Shown here in pieces: positions 17,991 through 25,970 of a stretch of 64,000 bases of DNA. Origin of the DNA: Pseudomonas brassicacearum (GTDB lineage: Bacteria; Pseudomonadota; Gammaproteobacteria; Pseudomonadales; Pseudomonadaceae); assembly GCF_003732225.1 (NCBI RefSeq), contig NZ_MOBJ01000034.1, forward strand, positions 518,125-582,124, read 5' to 3'. Every line of letters starts with the position of its first letter. Position 1 is the first letter of the stretch. The notes beneath the pieces were generated by a model. The model worked only from the letters and a program-made list of their open reading frames with translations. It was not told where the DNA came from and made no database searches. The position numbers and the translations under genes were made by a program.

Positions 17991-18617
17991 ATGACCCCAC
18001 CTCTTCAAGATCCTGCACTGGATAACTTCCGGGCGATCGCCGACGCCATTGCCACGCTGTTTTTCCCCCACGCCGAGGTGGTGCTGCACGACCTGCGCAC
18101 GCAGAAAATCGACTACATCGCCAACAACATTTCCAAGCGGGAAGTGGGCGCCGACGCCGCGCTGGAGGACATGCTCAGCGAAGAGATCAGCGAGAGGAAT
18201 ATCGGCCCTTACGAAAAGCTTAATTGGGATGGGCAAAAGATCCGCAGTCTCAGTAGCGTACTGCGCGACAGCGAAGGCCATCCGATTGCCGTGCTGTGCA
18301 TCAACCTGAATATTTCGCTGTTTGAAAACGCCAAGGCGGCGCTGGATCTGTTTCTCTCACCGAGCAAGTTGATCCCGCAACCTGACGCGCTGTTTCGCGA
18401 CGACTGGCAGGAGCGCATCAACACCTTTCTGCATAACTGGCTGCGAGAGCGGCAACTGGGTCTGAATGTGCTGACCCGCGAGCACAAACGCGAGCTGGTG
18501 CTGGCGTTGCACGCCGAAGGTGCCTTCAAGGGTAAAAGCGCCTCCAACTATGTGGCCAATGTGCTGAACATGGGACGGGCGACGGTGTACAAGCATTTGA
18601 AAGAATTGAAAGGCTGA
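17991..18617 (+). CDS. dauR: Transcriptional regulator DauR (YheO/PAS-HTH family)
   Basis: This is a 208-residue regulator with an N-terminal YheO-type PAS-like domain (ATLFFPHAEVVLHDL, about residues 15-115). The C-terminal helix-turn-helix region has KGKSASNYVANVLNMGRATVYKHL typical of the family. In P. aeruginosa DauR represses dauBAR, and the position directly behind dauA supports that. The ATG at 17991 is preferred; a TTG at 17973 is open but unlikely. An inverted repeat in the dauA-dauR gap (AGCGCCCC / GGGGCGCT, about 17947-17970) could be regulatory. Confidence 0.88.
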   Translation: MTPPLQDPALDNFRAIADAIATLFFPHAEVVLHDLRTQKIDYIANNISKREVGADAALEDMLSEEISERNIGPYEKLNWDGQKIRSLSSVLRDSEGHPIAVLCINLNISLFENAKAALDLFLSPSKLIPQPDALFRDDWQERINTFLHNWLRERQLGLNVLTREHKRELVLALHAEGAFKGKSASNYVANVLNMGRATVYKHLKELKG

Positions 18618-18654
18618 AACCTGACCTGAGAGGTGTGTTGGCTGGTAGGGCCTC

Positions 18655-18726
18655 ATCGCGAGCAAGCTCGCTCCCACAATGGACCTGTGTTCGCAGGACT
18701 AATGTGGGAGCGAGCTTGCTCGCGAT
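18655..18726. repeat. REP doublet (family 1), opposite orientation
   Basis: Here the arms are swapped relative to the other doublets: the ATCGCGAGC arm comes first and the GGGAGCGAGC arm second, with a 24-nt spacer. It lies between the convergent dauR and binding-protein genes and may act as a bidirectional terminator. Confidence 0.93.
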
Positions 18727-18735
18727 GGCTATCAA

Positions 18736-19512
18736 TCAATCGCCGTAGATATCCGACTTGAAGTACTTGGCTTCAATCTTCTGGTATTCGCCATTGGCGC
18801 GAATACCGTCAATAGCATTGTTCAGTTGGGCGACCAATTCAGTGTTGCCCTTGCGCACCGCAATCCCTGCACCTTCGCCCACGTATTTCGGATCCTTGAG
18901 CTCCGGCCCGACAAAGGCGTAGCCCTTGCCGCGAGGCATCGACAGGAAGTCACTCAGCGGAATGGTATCGGCGAAAATGGCATCCAGACGCCCGGCGGCC
19001 AGGTCCATGTAGATCTCTTCATTGTTGCCGTAACGCGCCACCTTGATGCCCTTGGGCTCGAAGACTTCCGTGGCGTAACGGTCCGTGGTGGTTGCCCGTT
19101 GCACACCAATGGTCTTGCCCTTGAGACTTGCGTACTGGTCATCAACTACCGCACCGTCCTTCATCACCAGCCGCGATGAAGTGAAGTAGTACTTATGGGT
19201 GAAGTCCACCGACTTTTTACGATCTTCGTTGATGGTCATAGACGACAGCGCAGCATCGATTTTCTTCACCTTGAGGGAGGGAATCAGACCATCGAACTCG
19301 CCCTCGACCCACTCGCACTTGACCTTCATCTGCGCGCACAGCGCGTTACCGATGTCATAGTCGAAACCGGTGATTTTTCCATCCGCGGTCTTGGAGGCAA
19401 ACGGCGGATACGCCGCTTCGATACCGATGCGCAGGGTTTTCTCGGCGGCAAACAGACTGCTGCACGCCAACAGGCTCAGGGCCAGGCCACCGATCAGGGG
19501 GAGCTTCTTCAT
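18736..19512 (-). CDS. Periplasmic basic/polar amino-acid-binding protein (SBP family 3)
   Basis: This is a 258-residue periplasmic binding protein. A signal peptide (MKKLPLIGGLALSLLACSS, cleavage after LFA) precedes the family 3 fold, with LRIGIEAAYPPFASKTADGKI, FDGLIPSLKVKKIDAALSSM and YYFTSSRLV. The pattern resembles lysine/arginine/ornithine-binding proteins. No permease or ATPase gene lies nearby, so it must share a transporter encoded elsewhere. Its place next to dauBAR, which I recall from P. aeruginosa as well, suggests delivery of arginine or D-arginine; this is inferred. The Cys at residue 17 lies in the signal core and is not a clear lipobox. Confidence 0.85.
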   Translation of the reverse strand: MKKLPLIGGLALSLLACSSLFAAEKTLRIGIEAAYPPFASKTADGKITGFDYDIGNALCAQMKVKCEWVEGEFDGLIPSLKVKKIDAALSSMTINEDRKKSVDFTHKYYFTSSRLVMKDGAVVDDQYASLKGKTIGVQRATTTDRYATEVFEPKGIKVARYGNNEEIYMDLAAGRLDAIFADTIPLSDFLSMPRGKGYAFVGPELKDPKYVGEGAGIAVRKGNTELVAQLNNAIDGIRANGEYQKIEAKYFKSDIYGD

Positions 19513-19698
19513 GTTCGTTTTCTCGCGGGTTGTTGTTGGTTTGGCAAGACAGAAGAAAGTGGAACGGGAAACATCTTTTTTGTACTTATAATTCCATACT
19601 GGACTTTTATGTATTTCCCGTCAATCAGGCGCGCGCAGTTCTTTCAGCCTCTGGTCGGGAGGTGAATCTGGAGGATATTCTGTGTTGTTGATGGCCCT

Positions 19699-19791
19699 AT
19701 CGCGAGCAAGCTCGCTCCCACAGTGAATCTTCGTCGGACACAAAATTTGTGTCTGATGGAGATCAACTGTGGGAGCGAGCTTGCTCGCGAT
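19699..19791. repeat. REP doublet (family 1), opposite orientation
   Basis: Two inverted REP arms with a 45-nt spacer lie in the 318-bp gap between moaE and the binding-protein gene. Apart from this element and the binding-protein promoter, nothing else was seen in the gap. Confidence 0.95.
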
Positions 19792-19830
19792 AGCGGACTG
19801 ACAGCCAACAAAGAAACAGCAGGCTACTGA

Positions 19831-20280
19831 CTACTTCCAGCGATCCGCCGCCGCGTGATCACTGTCACGCCCTTCCACCCAACGCGGGCCGTCACTGGTG
19901 TTTTCCTTCTTCCAGAACGGCGCACGGGTTTTCAGGTAGTCCATGACAAAGGCACAGGCATCGAATGCCGCCTGGCGGTGGGCACTCGCGGCACCGACGA
20001 AGACGATGGGCTCGCCCGGCTCCAGAGCACCGATGCGGTGCAGCACTTCCAGCTTGAGCAGCGGCCAGCGCTGTTCGGCCTCAATGGCGATTTTGCCGAG
20101 GGCTTTTTCAGTCATGCCCGGGTAGTGCTCAAGAAACATCCCGGCCACATCGAGCCCGTCATTGAAGTCGCGAACATAACCGACAAAACTCACCACTGCG
20201 CCAACACCGACATTCGCCGCATGCATCGCATTGACTTCAGCACCCGGATCGAACGCCGTGGACTGCACGCGAATCGCCAT
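19831..20280 (-). CDS. moaE: Molybdopterin synthase catalytic subunit MoaE
   Basis: This is a 149-residue large subunit of molybdopterin synthase, which transfers sulfur from MoaD to precursor Z/cPMP. The start MAIRVQ at 20280 is two bases beyond the moaD stop. The longer frame back to 20361 would run through moaD. Visible motifs are GVGAVVSFVGYVRDFN, MFLEHYPGMTE, HRIGALEPGEPIVFVGAASAHR and the lysine-rich active-site loop KTRAPFWKKE. Last gene of moaCDE. Confidence 0.94.
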   Translation of the reverse strand: MAIRVQSTAFDPGAEVNAMHAANVGVGAVVSFVGYVRDFNDGLDVAGMFLEHYPGMTEKALGKIAIEAEQRWPLLKLEVLHRIGALEPGEPIVFVGAASAHRQAAFDACAFVMDYLKTRAPFWKKENTSDGPRWVEGRDSDHAAADRWK

Positions 20281-20281
20281 C

Positions 20282-20524
20282 TCAACCTCCAGTAACGGTG
20301 GGGAAAAACGCCACTTCATCACCATCGACGAGTGGCTCGTCGAGCTGGCACAAGTCTTCATTACGCGCGCACATCAGGTTCTGCTCGCTCAGCACCTCGG
20401 CGCCCTCGCGTTGCGCCAACAACAAACGCACATCGTCGACCGTGGCGAAATCGCCTTCAACACTCAAGGAATCAACGCCCAGCGCCTCGCGGTAGCGGGC
20501 AAAGAATTTCACCGTCAGCTTCAT
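20282..20524 (-). CDS. moaD: Molybdopterin synthase sulfur carrier MoaD
   Basis: This is an 80-residue ubiquitin-like sulfur carrier ending TVTGG. The terminal Gly-Gly is adenylated by MoeB and thiocarboxylated. The beta-grasp start is KLTVKFFARYREALG. Its ATG overlaps the moaC stop by four bases (ATGA), and it ends just ahead of moaE, so the three genes are translationally coupled. Confidence 0.94.
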   Translation of the reverse strand: MKLTVKFFARYREALGVDSLSVEGDFATVDDVRLLLAQREGAEVLSEQNLMCARNEDLCQLDEPLVDGDEVAFFPTVTGG

Positions 20525-20994
20525 TGGTCGGCCACCTGATAATGCCCGCTCTTGCCGCCGAGTTTCTCCAGCAGGCGTACGGTTTCGATGACCATGCCAC
20601 GGTCCACGGCCTTGCACATGTCGTAGATCGTCAATGCGGCGACACTGGCAGCGGTCAGTGCTTCCATTTCCACCCCGGTTTGCCCGGACAGCTTGCAGCG
20701 GGCGACGATGCGCACCGCATCGTGGCCTTCGGCACTGAGCTCGACCTTGACGCTGGTGAGCATCAGCGGATGGCACAGCGGGATCAAATCGGAAGTTTTC
20801 TTCGCCGCCTGAATGCCGGCAATGCGCGCCACAGCGAATACATCACCTTTGGGGTGACCACCGCTGACGATCATCTGCAGGGTTTCAGGGAGCATACGCA
20901 CAAGCGCTTCGGCCGTGGCCTCACGGAACGTCACGGCTTTTTCGGTGACGTCGACCATATTGGCGCGACCTTGGGAATCGAGATGAGTCAGCAC
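20521..20994 (-). CDS. moaC: Cyclic pyranopterin monophosphate synthase MoaC
   Basis: This is a 157-residue enzyme that, after MoaA, forms cPMP from the GTP-derived intermediate, the first step of molybdenum cofactor synthesis. Signature segments are MVDVTEKAVTFREA, PKGDVFAVARIAGIQAAKKT, LIPLCHPL and KLSGQTGVEMEALTAASVAA, with the final catalytic YDMCKAVDRGM. First gene of moaCDE; moaA and moaB are not in this cluster. Confidence 0.95.
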   Translation of the reverse strand: MLTHLDSQGRANMVDVTEKAVTFREATAEALVRMLPETLQMIVSGGHPKGDVFAVARIAGIQAAKKTSDLIPLCHPLMLTSVKVELSAEGHDAVRIVARCKLSGQTGVEMEALTAASVAALTIYDMCKAVDRGMVIETVRLLEKLGGKSGHYQVADQ

Positions 20995-21078
20995 AGCCTT
21001 ACTCCTGATCAGGAGCAGCGATTGTAAACCCGTGGGTCAATTTTTCGCACGTTTGATTACAAGACCACCACAAACCAA

Positions 21079-21168
21079 TGTGGGAGCGAGCTTGCTCGCG
21101 ATAGCCGTCTGACATTCAGCAATGATGTTGACCGACACGCCGCCATCGCGAGCAAGCTCGCTCCCACA
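21079..21168. repeat. REP doublet (family 1)
   Basis: A GGGAGCGAGC arm and its inverted partner with a 42-nt spacer lie between moaC and the phoH-like gene. Confidence 0.95.
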
Positions 21169-21187
21169 GGGGTTATGTTTCAGGCAT

Positions 21188-21217
21188 AAAAAACCGGGTG
21201 CCCTGGAAGGCACCCGG
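21188..21217 (-). terminator. Terminator of the PIN-PhoH gene
   Basis: Stem CCGGGTGCC / GGCACCCGG with a 6-nt loop lies 15 bp after the minus-strand stop and is followed on that strand by six T. Confidence 0.9.
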
Positions 21218-21232
21218 CTCTGGTGGGACAGG

Positions 21233-22624
21233 TTACAAATGAGATTCGGCGTATTCGGCCAGAATCGAACGCGGCACCCCTTGCAGGGTGATGTGCACAC
21301 CGTTGGGGAAATCCTTGAAGCGTTCAGTCAGGTAGGTCAGCCCGGAGCTGGTCGCGGACAGGTAAGGGGTGTCGATCTGCGCCAGGTTGCCCAGGCACAC
21401 CACTTTGGAACCGGCGCCGGCACGGGTGATGATGGTTTTCATCTGGTGCGGGGTGAGGTTCTGGCATTCGTCGATCAGGATCAGGCTCTGCTGGAAGCTG
21501 CGGCCCCGGATGTAGTTGAGGGATTTGAACTGCAACGGCACTTTGCTGAGGATGTAGTCGACGCTGCCATGGGTGCTTTCGTCATCCATGTGCAAGGCTT
21601 CGAGGTTGTCGGTAATGGCGCCCAGCCAAGGCTCCATTTTTTCTGCTTCGGTGCCCGGCAGGAAACCGATTTCCTGGTCCAGCCCCTGCACGCTACGGGT
21701 CGCGATAATGCGCCGGTAGCGCTTGCTGACCATGGTCTGCTCGATCGCCGCCGCCAGTGCCAGAATGGTTTTACCCGAGCCCGCAGCACCCGACAGGTTG
21801 ACCAGGTGGATGTCCGGGTCGAGCAAGGCGTACAGCGCCAGGCTCTGATAGATGTCGCGTGGTTTCAGGCCCCAGGCTTCCTGGTGCAACAGGGGTTCCT
21901 GATGCAGGTCGAGAATCAGCAGCTTGTCGACCTGGATTTCCTTGATCCAGCCGACAAAGCCCTGCTCGTCGATGATGAATTCGTTGATATGCACGGCCGG
22001 CAGGTTGTCGATCAGTTGCACCTGGTGCCAGGTGCGGCCATGGTCCTGACGGGTTTCGACCTTGCTGACACGGTCCCAGAACGAGCCGGTCATGTTGTGA
22101 TAACCATTGGGCAGCAACGACACGTCATCAACCAACTGGTCGGTGCTGTAGTCCTCGGCCGCAATCCCGCAAGCCCGGGCCTTGAGGCGCATGTTGATGT
22201 CTTTGGTCACCAGCACCACACGCAGATCCTTGTCACGCGCGTGCAGGTCGATCAACTGGTTGATGATGATGTTGTCGTTCAGGTGCTCGGGCAGAATGAT
22301 GTTCGGCTCGGTGCGCTTGCTCATCAGAATCGACAGCAAACCCTTGGGCCCGCTTTTTCCGCGCTGGATCGGTACACCCAGTTCAACGTCTTCGGGAGAG
22401 GCGTCGCCCAGGGTCTTGTCGATCAGGCGAATGGCCTGACGGCATTCGGCCGCAACACTGTGAGGACCGCTCTTGAGCTTGTCCAGCTCTTCAAGGACGG
22501 TCATCGGGATGGCAACGTGGTGTTCTTCGAAGTTCAGGAGCGCGTTTGGATCGTGGATCAATACGTTGGTATCGAGTACATAAAGGATTGGCTGGTTGGA
22601 GGGGCTACGTCCGTGATCATCCAT
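21233..22624 (-). CDS. PIN domain-PhoH ATPase protein (PhoH2-type RNA helicase/RNase)
   Basis: This 463-residue protein fuses an N-terminal PIN nuclease domain (about residues 12-160) to a C-terminal PhoH P-loop ATPase (about 250-463). The PIN part has acidic residues Asp18 in LDTNVLIHDP, ELDKLK, and Asp in VTKDINMR. The ATPase has Walker A GAAGSGKT near residue 280 and Walker B LILIDECQN near residue 385. Such PhoH2 proteins are reported to unwind and cleave RNA, and in some bacteria pair with a PhoAT antitoxin. No small antitoxin gene was recognised upstream here. GTG/TTG alternatives exist, but MDDHGRSPSN gives the usual length. Confidence 0.88.
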   Translation of the reverse strand: MDDHGRSPSNQPILYVLDTNVLIHDPNALLNFEEHHVAIPMTVLEELDKLKSGPHSVAAECRQAIRLIDKTLGDASPEDVELGVPIQRGKSGPKGLLSILMSKRTEPNIILPEHLNDNIIINQLIDLHARDKDLRVVLVTKDINMRLKARACGIAAEDYSTDQLVDDVSLLPNGYHNMTGSFWDRVSKVETRQDHGRTWHQVQLIDNLPAVHINEFIIDEQGFVGWIKEIQVDKLLILDLHQEPLLHQEAWGLKPRDIYQSLALYALLDPDIHLVNLSGAAGSGKTILALAAAIEQTMVSKRYRRIIATRSVQGLDQEIGFLPGTEAEKMEPWLGAITDNLEALHMDDESTHGSVDYILSKVPLQFKSLNYIRGRSFQQSLILIDECQNLTPHQMKTIITRAGAGSKVVCLGNLAQIDTPYLSATSSGLTYLTERFKDFPNGVHITLQGVPRSILAEYAESHL

Positions 22625-22987
22625 ACTCGGTCACCTGTGTGGGAGCCAGTCGACGCAATACCATGACAGTGCTGCGCCTCGAAGTGGCCACCGAATTCAC
22701 CTGCCGTACCCAAATGAACTGCACGACTCAAGTGAACTGCACACAAGGGGGTCTTGGAAGACGCCACCTGTGTTGCAGGTTTCGGCGGTCTGTCTTCGTA
22801 ATACTCCAAAACCTGTGACAGAAAAAAGCACTTTGACGTTTTTTTGAAGTTTATTTTTCAGAGTGACGAAAAGCCCTTGGCGCGCCGACCCGGCACCGTT
22901 AAAGTCGGAAGTCCGCCTGCATCGAAATCCCTCTCAAAATCGCCCCTACCCCAATGTTTCCGGCCTTTTTTTGGGGAAGGGCGCGTT
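22625..22987. other. Gap between phoH-like and deacetylase genes
   Basis: This 363-bp region must contain the phoH-like promoter on the minus strand. I see no gene. A TGTGGGAG fragment near 22637 resembles one end of a REP but lacks the rest. Near the deacetylase end lies the hairpin at 22941-22984. Confidence 0.4.
22941..22984 (-). terminator. Candidate terminator of the deacetylase gene
   Basis: On the minus strand, CGCCCTTCCCCAA pairs with TTGGGGTAGGGGCG (one mismatch and a bulge) across a 17-nt loop, three bases after the stop. It is followed by ATTTTGAG. Moderate evidence only. Confidence 0.5.
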
Positions 22988-24112
22988 TCAACGAAAAGCG
23001 GACTGACAATCCTCCCAGCCGATCCCGCTTTGCGCGGTTTGCGTCAACAACCAGGGCATTGCCGTTTTCACCGCGTCCTGTTTAACGTTGAAATTGATCA
23101 CCCCGTGACGCCACAACAGCATCAATGTCAGCACCCGCTGCGCGCTCTGCTCAGCCGTGAGCTGGCGACTGCCGTCCGCCGGGTCGATATCCCACAGCGC
23201 GACCTGCAACCCTTGAGTCTTGAAGAAACCCTGCGCATCGGCACGACGCTGACCGTTGGGCGGACGGAACAGCGGCACAAAGTTCTCCGGCAGCTTGTTC
23301 TTCACCAGTTCGACACTGCGCGTGACCGAGTACTGCCAATCCTGCCAATGGCTGTGGGAACGGAACTCCCAGCCCTGCACGCCGATGCACTGCTTTGAGT
23401 ACAGCGCTTGCAGCTCGGCCACCGAATGTTGTGCCAGACGGTTCTGGATGTCACTGCCCAGCACAAAGAAGGTCCCGCTCAGGTTCGACTTGCGCAGGTA
23501 CTCGGTCAGCCAGGCGGTGTGGTCCGGCGCGATGTTGGCGGCACTGTCGAAGCTCAGCACAAACAGCCGATCATTCAGCTCATCGCCGTTGCGCTCATAG
23601 TCGCCGAACAGTTCGACTTCGCTGCTGGTCTGCGGAAACAACGCAGCCTTGCGCAGTTGTTCGTCCAGATAGCGCTCGTGAAAACGCCGGCTCGGCTCGG
23701 CCCAGCGGGTGTAATACGAGTCTTCGCCGAGCTGGAACTTGCCGGCCTGCTCTCGCAGGGTGTCCATGTCTTCGACCAGAAAACAGAAGGAGGCATCCTG
23801 GTCACAGCTCTGCTGGGCAAAGTTGTAGTTGGCGAGCAGGCGCAGCCACATGTGCGCGCGCAGTTTGTTGATCGAATCGAGGTTGATCATGCGCAAGCCC
23901 AGGCGCTGCTTCAAAGCGCCTTCGTCCAGCGCTTCACTGACGAGCAAGGCTCGGGCGAAGGTGAGGATTTCTGCGCGTGACGCGACATCGAACAGGGTCG
24001 GGCTGCCCAGTTGCTCTGGCCAGGTGCTGCGATCCAGCGTGGCGAAGTCATTGGGCGCGGCATAGGCACTCACGCTGAACAACCAGGCCGAAAAAAGTAA
24101 AGCGATACGCAA
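22988..24112 (-). CDS. Secreted polysaccharide deacetylase-family protein
   Basis: This encodes 374 residues if translation starts at TTG 24112, which lies seven bases after GGAG. A GTG at 24145 is the outer open limit but has no ribosome site. The signal peptide is RIALLFSAWLFSVSAYA. Residues about 180-330 form a NodB-like carbohydrate esterase domain: the catalytic-motif position FVLSFDSAAN, SGTFFVLG, the metal-binding HSHWQDW, FRPPNGQ and ALWDIDPADG. The usual TFDD is SFDS, so the second Asp is replaced by Ser. The N-terminal 170 residues are not recognised. It probably acts on cell-wall or exopolysaccharide N-acetyl groups; the substrate is unknown. Confidence 0.8.
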   Translation of the reverse strand: MRIALLFSAWLFSVSAYAAPNDFATLDRSTWPEQLGSPTLFDVASRAEILTFARALLVSEALDEGALKQRLGLRMINLDSINKLRAHMWLRLLANYNFAQQSCDQDASFCFLVEDMDTLREQAGKFQLGEDSYYTRWAEPSRRFHERYLDEQLRKAALFPQTSSEVELFGDYERNGDELNDRLFVLSFDSAANIAPDHTAWLTEYLRKSNLSGTFFVLGSDIQNRLAQHSVAELQALYSKQCIGVQGWEFRSHSHWQDWQYSVTRSVELVKNKLPENFVPLFRPPNGQRRADAQGFFKTQGLQVALWDIDPADGSRQLTAEQSAQRVLTLMLLWRHGVINFNVKQDAVKTAMPWLLTQTAQSGIGWEDCQSAFR

Positions 24113-24188
24113 AGGGATGTCTCCATAACAAAACCCGCGCGGCACTATAGCTGATCCAGACCAGATTCCCGCAGCAGCACAAACCTAC

Positions 24189-24275
24189 TGTGGGAGCGAG
24201 CTTGCTCGCGATGGCATCACCTCGGTTTTGTCGATAAACCGAGTTGCCTGCATCGCGAGCAAGCTCGCTCCCACA
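24189..24275. repeat. REP doublet (family 1)
   Basis: Two inverted arms with a 39-nt spacer lie between the divergent deacetylase and yaaA genes, close to both promoters. Confidence 0.95.
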
Positions 24276-24387
24276 AAAAGCTCACACACAGGTTTTGCGG
24301 ATAGCCACCGATCACCTATGGCCTTGATAGCTGGAGTCAACCGGGACAACCCCCTAGAATCCCCGCACGATTACAGGAGACGACTTC

Positions 24388-25167
24388 ATGCTGATGGTGA
24401 TTTCCCCCGCCAAGACCCTCGATTACGAAACACCGCCGGCCACCCAGCGTTTCACTCAACCGCAGTACCTGGACCATTCCCAGGAGCTGATCCTGCAACT
24501 GCGCGAGCTGAGCCCGGCACAGATCAGCGAGTTGATGCACGTTTCCGACAAGATCGGTGGCCTCAACGCCGCACGCTTTGGCAGCTGGACCCCGGCATTC
24601 ACGCCGGCCAACGCCAAGCAGGCGCTGCTGGCGTTCAAGGGTGACGTGTACACCGGCATGAATGCCCAGTCCTTCAGCGAAGCCGATTTCGATTACGCCC
24701 AACAACACTTGCGCATGCTCTCGGGCCTCTACGGCCTGCTGCGCCCGCTGGACCTGATGCAGCCGTATCGGCTGGAGATGGGCACCAAACTGGCCAATGC
24801 CCGTGGCAAGGACCTGTACGCCTTCTGGGGCACGCAAATCAGCGAATGGCTGAACGAAGCCCTGGCCGACCAAGGCGATAACGTGCTGCTCAACCTGGCC
24901 TCCAACGAGTACTTCTCGGCGGTCAAACGCAGCGCCTTGAACGCCCGGATCATCAACACCGAGTTCAAGGACCTGAAGAACGGCCAGTACAAAATCATCA
25001 GTTTCTACGCGAAGAAAGCCCGCGGGATGATGAGCCGTTTCGTGATCCAGGAACGCATCAACGACCCGGCCGCGCTCAAGCAATTTGACGTGCAGGGTTA
25101 CCGCTACAGCGCTGAACAATCGAAACCCGATAACCTGGTTTTCCTGCGCGACCACGCCCCCGAATAA
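24388..25167 (+). CDS. yaaA: Peroxide stress protein YaaA (UPF0246/DUF328)
   Basis: This is a 259-residue cytoplasmic protein of the YaaA family, which limits free iron and DNA damage during peroxide stress in E. coli. Family features are the N-terminal MVISPAKTLDYE, GDVYTGM, LRMLSGLYGLLRPLDLMQPYRLEMGT, LNLASNEYF and KKARGMM near the C-terminus. It has the helix-hairpin-helix-like DNA-binding fold known for this family. Length matches E. coli YaaA (258). The start is behind ACAGGAGACGACTTC. It is a single gene, with the algD control region starting right after it. Confidence 0.94.
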   Translation: MLMVISPAKTLDYETPPATQRFTQPQYLDHSQELILQLRELSPAQISELMHVSDKIGGLNAARFGSWTPAFTPANAKQALLAFKGDVYTGMNAQSFSEADFDYAQQHLRMLSGLYGLLRPLDLMQPYRLEMGTKLANARGKDLYAFWGTQISEWLNEALADQGDNVLLNLASNEYFSAVKRSALNARIINTEFKDLKNGQYKIISFYAKKARGMMSRFVIQERINDPAALKQFDVQGYRYSAEQSKPDNLVFLRDHAPE

Positions 25168-25970
25168 AGCATCACGATGGCGCACGACATTGATCTATGT
25201 GCGTGCGCCGAAACGTGATCGTCCCTGCCTTTCCCTTGCCCGATTCGTCATTTTTATGACGCCAAAAACACGCCGCTTCCATTTATGAAATTTCTTTCAC
25301 TCGACAAGCGTGAAATTTTTCAGTAGTGGCACGCATTTTTTTCAAGCGTAGTGGCACAAAAGTATTCACGGCAATTAACTCCCCATTAATAAAGGGCGAA
25401 ATGGTAAGTGCTATCAATATGAGAGCAGTGCCATCTTTTGCACTATTTCGAGAAATTTCAAAAATTGGGATAAGCCGCCATGAACTATCTGAACCTACAC
25501 CGCTCATACCACCGGTAACGATTATCTCTGAGCGTGTACGAGATAACTTACGCAGAGTGCCACCCCTATCGCAAAGTTGTCATATTCAACTTTGCCTTCA
25601 GGCCACTTATCTTGAATAGCAGGAGATAACGCACCATTACTATCCCCTACAAGGCCAAGGCTGCCCCCCTGTAAACGTGCTCACCTGAGCACCTGAGTGC
25701 TTGATATTGCTGGCTTTATGCCAATTTTCAAGTACCACCAACCTTTTGCACCACGGTATTCAAAAGAAATGCCGGCTGCAGTTCAGGGCACGCCTTCACC
25801 CTCAGGCCAAGTTTCGCACACCTTGAGTGCACTTATTTAGACACTCGGAATTGAGTATGCCTGCACACGGTATTGTGGCGCCTGCCATCCACACTTCCGA
25901 GTGCACTTCGACCGCTGAACACTATTAACTTCACCCCTTTAATGGCGTGATAAATACAGAGGTAAATGCG
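25168..25970 (+). promoter_or_regulatory. Extended algD upstream control region
   Basis: This 803-bp non-coding region is AT-richer than its surroundings and lies upstream of the alginate operon. In P. aeruginosa the corresponding region is a long switch bound by AlgR, AmrZ, AlgB and IHF and read by sigma factor AlgU. Visible here are two direct repeats TAGTGGCAC (25324-25332 and 25349-25357, 25 bp apart) and an inverted GTGCCAC at 25558. The palindromic AGTGCACT, within GAGTGCACTT, occurs at 25825-25834 and 25899-25908. An inverted pair CACTCGGAA / TTCCGAGTG lies at 25842-25850 and 25895-25903. I cannot match these confidently to a named regulator. A 97-residue reading frame at 25326-25619 has no protein-like character. 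Confidence 0.7.
25482..25508 (+). promoter_or_regulatory. Candidate AlgU (sigma-22) type promoter of algD
   Basis: GAACTA, 16 bases, then TCATA resembles the AlgU/RpoE consensus GAACTT-N16/17-TCtgA with one -35 mismatch. It lies about 460 bp upstream of algD, comparable to the long leader known for algD. Sequence similarity only. Confidence 0.35.

Noticed and set aside
22637..22650. Possible single REP remnant (TGTGGGAG)
   Set aside because: Only eight bases match; the rest of the arm is absent.
25236..25250. AlgR-like box CCGATTCGTC in the algD upstream region
   Set aside because: It needs a one-base insertion relative to the CCGTTCGTC core, so I do not count it as an AlgR site.
25326..25619. 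97-codon frame in the algD upstream region
   Set aside because: Starts inside the repeated TAGTGGCAC boxes, lacks a ribosome site and has no protein-like pattern; the region is expected to be regulatory.
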